From: Phycisphaerales bacterium UBA7708
Lineage (GTDB): Bacteria; Planctomycetota; Phycisphaerae; Sedimentisphaerales; Anaerohalosphaeraceae
Reading direction: 5' to 3'
Length of the DNA: 10,890 bases
Assembly: GCA_002482415.1 (NCBI GenBank)
Contig: DLFY01000182.1
Coordinates: forward strand, 323 to 11,212
The notes under the pieces are model-generated. The model did not search any database, was not told the DNA's origin, and saw only the letters and a list, made by a program, of their open reading frames with translations. Positions 7,201 to 10,890 of this stretch are shown here, piece by piece; positions within the stretch are counted from its first letter, which is position 1, and every line of letters begins with the position of its first letter. Position numbers and translations under genes: made by a program.

Positions 7201-8028
7201 CAGTGCCGTGGCGGCGGAAGCGAGCTTGCCACTGTTTAAATCCATCAGGCAGGGATGGAGCTGGCTGAGAATCAGGTTGATATAGTCGGACAGATACTGC
7301 CCGCCGGTGAGCAGGTTGTCGCGCCGCCGGGCCTCGTGCAGTCGGTCGAGGGCTGTCTGGAGATGATGACTCAGACCGTCGCACATCATCTTATCCATAG
7401 CCTGCCGACTGGCCGGGGCGTCGCTGACGGCCTTGAGAGCGGATTGATAAAATGCATCCCGGCTGGGCAGGCTGTCCAGATAGTTGGCCACCCACAGCAG
7501 CGAGGCCGGTAAAGAGGAATTGGCATTTCGCAGATTGCGGCCATCAAACAGCGCCTGCAGTTGGACGGCCAGCGATTCATCGTTCCAGGCCAGCTCAAGG
7601 GCTTCGTTCATCGACTCGACTCGGATGATGTCGCGCTGGTCCGGGTCAAGGATGCCGAATCGCGGGTCCAGGCCCGACAGGTAGAAATATTCGGTGAGGA
7701 TGCGTTTGCAGAAACCGTGGATGGTGCCGATATAGGCTGCATCCAGCAGGACAAGCTGACGACGCAGGCGGCCGGAGCCTTCGCTTTCAAAGGCTGCGGA
7801 CAGTTTTTCGGCGATGCGGGTTTTCATTTCTTCGGCAGCAGCCTCAGTGAAAGTCAGCACCAGCAGACGGTCGGCATCGACGGGATTTGCCGGGTCGCAA
7901 ATCCGTTCGACGCAGCGCTGGCTCAGTACGGCGGTTTTGCCGGTGCCTGCCGAAGCGGTGACCAGCACATCGCGGCCAATCGTCTCGATGGCCCGCTTTT
8001 GCGGGGATGTCCATTTCGGCGCCGTCAT
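4276..8028 (-). CDS. addA: AddA, ATP-dependent helicase/nuclease subunit A
   Basis: Superfamily 1 helicase and nuclease subunit of the AddAB complex, which unwinds and resects broken DNA ends and prepares 3' tails for RecA. From ATG 8028 it has 1250 residues, normal for the family. Visible in order: Q-motif region WTSPQKRAI (6-14), Walker A ASAGTGKT (25-32), motif Ia TFTEAAAEEM (59-68), Walker B DEYQD (394-398), motif III GDVKQSIYAFR (420-430), motif IV NHNFRS (460-465), motif V VHKSKGLEFP (812-821), motif VI YVAMTRARDRL (886-896). The C-terminal PD-(D/E)XK nuclease has His1074, GVIDLL with Asp1167, VDFKT with Asp1180 and Lys1182, and YQPQLALY ending at 1205. Everything looks intact. A 37-codon upstream extension lies inside addB and is rejected, because ATG 8028 has AAAGGAG seven bases upstream and overlaps the addB stop. 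A very acidic low-complexity linker occupies about 521-549. Confidence 0.97.
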   Translation of the reverse strand: MTAPKWTSPQKRAIETIGRDVLVTASAGTGKTAVLSQRCVERICDPANPVDADRLLVLTFTEAAAEEMKTRIAEKLSAAFESEGSGRLRRQLVLLDAAYIGTIHGFCKRILTEYFYLSGLDPRFGILDPDQRDIIRVESMNEALELAWNDESLAVQLQALFDGRNLRNANSSLPASLLWVANYLDSLPSRDAFYQSALKAVSDAPASRQAMDKMMCDGLSHHLQTALDRLHEARRRDNLLTGGQYLSDYINLILSQLHPCLMDLNSGKLASAATALCQADFGRMPSLNKKLDVDKAAAEKIKIEVTQGRDAIKKLKDLVFVHPDYIAAITPQVQSQTEACIRLLQLFDERYARRKQALNVLDFADLEHQMLVLLQTQPVVGQKLRERFEYVFIDEYQDINRVQREILRQVSRPGNLFVVGDVKQSIYAFRQSRPEIFLEQLAAAADDPTAADTPLRVDMNHNFRSRQEVLTFANRVFGRIMTQAVAGLDYDKRSELIAGLNYPPLEDTSANRVVELHLLDEDNPEGQKSQDEDAQEDSESDENEDSIDTVTAVQRQAAMIARRIRQIVGADSGRPEFQVYDKSTGTMRDVHYSDIVILMRALSHRASEYVELLRLAGIPVSSQNQCGYFAATEVADCIALFKTLDNPLQDIELAAVLRSALFRFTDSELAAMRLFANQKKHNDACFYDVAAGYSQDGPETALRQKTAAALDTLESWRRQSRRTPLSELLWRIYETTSLLAFVSALPNGRQRRANLLKLHDRAIQYESFADPGQGRSVSGFAAFLEKLLEQETDWAPAQPDNFAENAVRIMSVHKSKGLEFPVVILAELNWPMRKQDSSGPCMVNAAMLGLELLDPQRGLRLTTPAHQLIRMEKQRANLAEEMRILYVAMTRARDRLILTASTKLSRCQDRIERSREFQALPEWELLGATSHLDWLLAALAQSDALRTVCSAGQSTCAQDELFSVSSHDKTQLNQLSDSIRRHKQLRDRRYTPVTGQCSNPQNRCLFEQVVSLLNWQYPDQVLTRLPGKFSVTSLTHRDDEFSRPQSEDAFTLPQPRTTADDSRAEAMARGHATHLVFQHLPLTSLPDRAVVQLTMEKLVKSGQLTLAQSQSIDIDTIIAFFQTPIGDLAIQNAERICREWPFTMALPVSELGLASSEDFVVVQGVIDLLIPTDEGLVLVDFKTDKINDNKIEGRTARYQPQLALYARAAQTILKIPAAAGYLYFLHPRVLQPVEITQLNLKSALLSDKAS
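6661..6701. repeat. Three copies of CCGCAGCGG inside addA
   Basis: CCGCAGCGG occurs at 6661-6669, 6675-6683 and 6693-6701. It encodes part of an alanine/aspartate-rich linker between helicase motifs III and IV of AddA (AADDPTAADTPLR). Probably a small local duplication in a tolerant loop. No regulatory role is implied. Confidence 0.5.
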
Positions 8029-10890
8029 TGCGAGGCTCCTTTGGACAGGGTGTTCAGTAATTCGATCTTGCCGATGGACGGCAGGATGTGATAGTCGTTG
8101 AGCTGCCAGTCGAATTTGCATACGCATCGATAATCGCAATGCGAGCAGGGGCTTTGCGTGCCGAGACGATAAGGACAGGCACGGATGTCGCCGGAGGCGA
8201 TGCCCGCAGCCAGCCGCGCCAGAGTCTGTTCGGCAAAGGCCAGCACTGCGGAATAGGCGTCGGAAGTAACGACATCGCTGCGGCCATAATCGCCGAGGGG
8301 GTCACCTTCCTTGAGTGAAAATCCGAAGTAGCGGCTGTAACGGCTTGCCCCGCCGACCGCCGAATCCAGATCAAAGGCGATCGCCGCATCGAAGATTCCG
8401 CGCGCTTTGAGCACGGGTGCAACCGACTGGTCGTCTGTCGGTTCAAATTTCGCGGGCTGATATTGAGTCTCAATCGGCAGATAAAAGGCCCCTGCCGCTT
8501 TCGCGATGGGCTTGCCGTTTACGGTCAGATGCCGCATGGCCAGAAGATAAACAGCCAACTGCAAATCGAGGCCGTGAGCAAATTCGTTCCACTTCATCCG
8601 CTGGGGTGAGGTTTTGTAATCCAGGACAATGCCCGTTGGGATGCCTTTGACCTCGGCCCAGTCCACACGGTCGATGCGCCCATGCAGATGGAGTTTTTTG
8701 CCCGGCTCAACTTGGATCGCAACCGGACTGTCTTTGCCGAAGGTCTGCTCAGCCAGGCATTGACGGAACCGCCCTGCCGCACTCATCGCTGCCATCGTCG
8801 GCAGGACATAGCACAGCCGCTGAACTGCCTGACGCATAATGCAGGCATTGTGACGACTCTGGCGGACGAAAGCGGAGAGTTTGATATCTTCAGCCAGAAT
8901 CGCAGCGGCGATATGACGGCAGCGATTCAGGAGGTCCTCGGTCGAGACGGTCGTCCAATCCAAACCGTCGGCATGCAGATTCGAAAACAATCGCTGCAAT
9001 ACGTCGTGATAAAATTCGCCAATATCCACCGGCTCCAGCCGCAACAGGTCACGCTTTTTGAGATTCAGGACATACCGCGCAAAATGCTTATAGGGGCAGG
9101 CCGCAAAGGTCGTCAGTCGTGTTTCCGAAGCAGTCATCGGCCATGTAAACAAGGTCTTTGCAATGGCCGGATCCAGTTCGGCAGCATTGCGAAACGCCAG
9201 GGCATATTCCACCTCGGCGGCCATTGTTTGCAGAACGGGCTGGTCGGTGAATTTACACAACGAAAGCACATCGCGGCATTGGTCTTTGGCTGCATCGTCC
9301 TGGCTGCTGTCGGCACCCAGTGCGGCACACAGCCATTGCGTCATCGCAGCGGGCGATTCTTTCAGCGGGGCGGATGGGTCTTGCGCGTCGCCGTATTGCA
9401 CCCGCACATCGGTAAACAGCGAACACAGTCTTTGCAATCCCGGCCAGGGGGTATTCGGCGCGGCATTTTCATCCAGCAGCGGATACGTGATATACAGCTT
9501 ATCCGAGGCACGAGTCAGGGCGATATACGCCAGGTAACGCCGGGCTTCAAGAGCCTGTTCGGTTCGCTGAGTCAGGTGCAGGTCTTCTCTGGCGGCGGCT
9601 TTGGCATCCTGCTCGGTCAGAATGACATCGGCTGCAAGCGGCATCGGAAACAGCTTGCCGGTGGCGCCGATGAGAAATGCAACTTTAATATCGGGGTGAC
9701 GGCTGCGCTCGATGGAGCCGATGAGCACCTGGTCTAAGGTGGCGGGAATCTGCTTGAGCGTCAGCGTGCCGAGAGCCTCCAGCAGGATGGCCAGCCATTC
9801 CCGGGTCGGCAGGACCAGCCCGGCAAAAATCCGCTGCAGTTCGTCAAACACGTCATTGATTTTTTTCCACACGCGTCGATGAGCGGCGGTATCCTGCGGA
9901 TCATCCTGTGCCTGGCAGGTCAGCCATTGCCGGACATGCAGCGATTCGAGATAATCATACACCGCCTGACAGCATTGCACCGCGGAAATTGTGCCGCCCA
10001 ACTGCTGTGACAGTCGGCCCAGCGGGTCGAACAACTGCTTTCGTATCGCATGAATTCGCGCAGCATCATACAGGGGATCATCATCGCCCAGTTCCCACGG
10101 TTTTTCTGACAGCCAATCCGCAGGGCCAACCCCGAACGCCCGGCATGCATTATCGAGCAGGTCGGCGTCGCGAAAATCCAGGCCGTTCAGTTCGGTCTTC
10201 AACAGGGTCGTCATTCGCGGGGCGGCAAAATCCTCCTGAATCGCCGTCAGCGCCGCCGTCAGTAATTCCATCAGCGGATGGTGCCGCAGTGTCTGCGGAC
10301 GATCCAGAAAAAACGGAATCTGATATTGTTCAAACGCCGCCGTGAGGTAATGGGCATACAAATCCATCTGCGGGACAATCACGGCCAGGTCACGATAACG
10401 ATACCGACCTTCCCGCACCAGCCGTCGAATCGTACCTGCAGCCAAGAATGCTTCCGCCCGCGCATCGCTGCAGCCGCAAAGTTCCACAGCTCCCCCGCTG
10501 CTGACAGGCTGCGGAGCGCCGGCGGCAAAATACTGGTTTTCAATCTGAGCCAGCGCCGGGGCCGTTTTAAATCGCGGATGCTGTGTCAGTGCAACCGGCT
10601 CGCTCATCGGCATCTTCTGATGACGGAGAATCGTCAGCAAATCCACAAACGTTCGCTCAGTCGGGGCGAACAGGGAGGACGGATCAAGCTGTTCGGCGTC
10701 GGTCAGATTCAAATCAAACGCCTGCGGATCAAGACACAACGCTATCGATGCCTCCGAACAGACCGACAGCATTTCGAACAGCACATCGCGCTGCTGGAGG
10801 GTAAAGCCCGAAAAGCCATCGACCCACAGCCGGGCATGATTCAAAAACGGAGACTCTTTAACATGCATCCGCGCGTGAGTCAGCACCGTA
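8025..10890 (-). CDS. addB: AddB, ATP-dependent nuclease subunit B (N-terminus off the window)
   Basis: Partner of AddA. The frame has no stop up to the right edge, and the GTG at 10886 is not the real start. The first visible motif, LWVDGFSGFT, normally sits a couple of hundred residues into AddB, so the N-terminal Walker A part is missing. Residue numbers below count from 10886 (953 residues seen). Helicase-like core: GATGKLFP (407-414) and ALTRASDKLYI (456-466). Nuclease domain: GEFYH (His627), GRIDRVD (Asp739), VLDYKT (Asp756, Lys758), QLAVY (776-780). Four cysteines in the AddB iron-sulphur pattern bracket it: Cys597 in AACPYKHF, then Cys914, Cys917 and Cys923 (C-x2-C-x5-C). The active site and cluster ligands are all present. 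First gene of the visible addBA pair; its TGA overlaps the addA ATG (ATGA). Its promoter lies outside the window. Confidence 0.96.
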   Translation of the reverse strand, partial: TVLTHARMHVKESPFLNHARLWVDGFSGFTLQQRDVLFEMLSVCSEASIALCLDPQAFDLNLTDAEQLDPSSLFAPTERTFVDLLTILRHQKMPMSEPVALTQHPRFKTAPALAQIENQYFAAGAPQPVSSGGAVELCGCSDARAEAFLAAGTIRRLVREGRYRYRDLAVIVPQMDLYAHYLTAAFEQYQIPFFLDRPQTLRHHPLMELLTAALTAIQEDFAAPRMTTLLKTELNGLDFRDADLLDNACRAFGVGPADWLSEKPWELGDDDPLYDAARIHAIRKQLFDPLGRLSQQLGGTISAVQCCQAVYDYLESLHVRQWLTCQAQDDPQDTAAHRRVWKKINDVFDELQRIFAGLVLPTREWLAILLEALGTLTLKQIPATLDQVLIGSIERSRHPDIKVAFLIGATGKLFPMPLAADVILTEQDAKAAAREDLHLTQRTEQALEARRYLAYIALTRASDKLYITYPLLDENAAPNTPWPGLQRLCSLFTDVRVQYGDAQDPSAPLKESPAAMTQWLCAALGADSSQDDAAKDQCRDVLSLCKFTDQPVLQTMAAEVEYALAFRNAAELDPAIAKTLFTWPMTASETRLTTFAACPYKHFARYVLNLKKRDLLRLEPVDIGEFYHDVLQRLFSNLHADGLDWTTVSTEDLLNRCRHIAAAILAEDIKLSAFVRQSRHNACIMRQAVQRLCYVLPTMAAMSAAGRFRQCLAEQTFGKDSPVAIQVEPGKKLHLHGRIDRVDWAEVKGIPTGIVLDYKTSPQRMKWNEFAHGLDLQLAVYLLAMRHLTVNGKPIAKAAGAFYLPIETQYQPAKFEPTDDQSVAPVLKARGIFDAAIAFDLDSAVGGASRYSRYFGFSLKEGDPLGDYGRSDVVTSDAYSAVLAFAEQTLARLAAGIASGDIRACPYRLGTQSPCSHCDYRCVCKFDWQLNDYHILPSIGKIELLNTLSKGASQ
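8036..8042 (-). promoter_or_regulatory. Ribosome binding site of addA inside the end of addB
   Basis: AAAGGAG on the minus strand, seven bases before the addA ATG, lying within the last codons of addB. With the ATGA overlap it allows translational coupling of the two subunits, and it fixes the addA start. Confidence 0.8.

Noticed and set aside
8029..8139. 37-codon N-terminal extension of addA
   Set aside because: It lies within addB, is not part of the AddA family, and the ATG at 8028 has a strong SD and the ATGA overlap.
8682..9737. 351-codon plus-strand ORF opposite addB
   Set aside because: Antisense shadow of the addB nuclease region, with no recognisable domain. The same applies to 5872-6636 opposite addA.

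Overview
The window looks like ordinary chromosomal DNA of a Gram-negative bacterium with moderately high G+C. It holds a DNA-repair operon, an LPS-sugar gene, a membrane protease and two uncharacterised proteins. An ADP-heptose epimerase implies a heptose-containing outer-membrane polysaccharide. The AddAB repair pair, of the type with an Fe-S nuclease in AddB, excludes a plain enteric RecBCD background. The general style of the proteins suggests Planctomycetota (Phycisphaerae-like) or a neighbouring phylum, but that is an impression and not a proof. Clear Shine-Dalgarno sites, sigma70-type promoters and intrinsic terminators are visible.

Layout. 3-734 (+) is the C-terminal part of an unrecognised protein that begins left of the window. 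It converges on a leftward block: hldD (2825-3799), then a beta-propeller-like protein with a hydrophobic segment (1642-2805), then an M50/site-2-protease-family membrane peptidase (856-1569). hldD has a good promoter (TTGACA, 17-nt spacer, TACCCT). The propeller gene follows after 19 bp with its own strong ribosome binding site, and the M50 gene after 72 bp with no obvious terminator between. The propeller gene is much more A/T-rich than its neighbours, which suggests separate acquisition.

Between hldD and the repair genes (about 3890-4165) sits a compact, self-contained leftward transcription unit. It has a near-consensus promoter (TTGAAC, 17-nt spacer, TATAAT), a 5'-leader hairpin capped by a C(UUCG)G tetraloop, a strong ribosome binding site, a 31-codon ORF for a small hydrophobic peptide, and a perfect 8-bp intrinsic terminator followed by six T. 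The predicted RNA is about 235 nt. This is the least ordinary thing in the window.

The right 60 percent is the leftward addB-addA operon. addB lacks its N-terminus (off the right edge), and its stop overlaps the addA start in an ATGA junction. Both proteins keep their key motifs: all helicase motifs and the nuclease residues in AddA, and the nuclease residues plus four Fe-S cysteines in AddB. A terminator begins right at the addA stop codon. The complex would resect double-strand DNA ends for RecA-dependent recombination. I see no transposase, CRISPR array, tRNA, rRNA or recognisable defence cassette.
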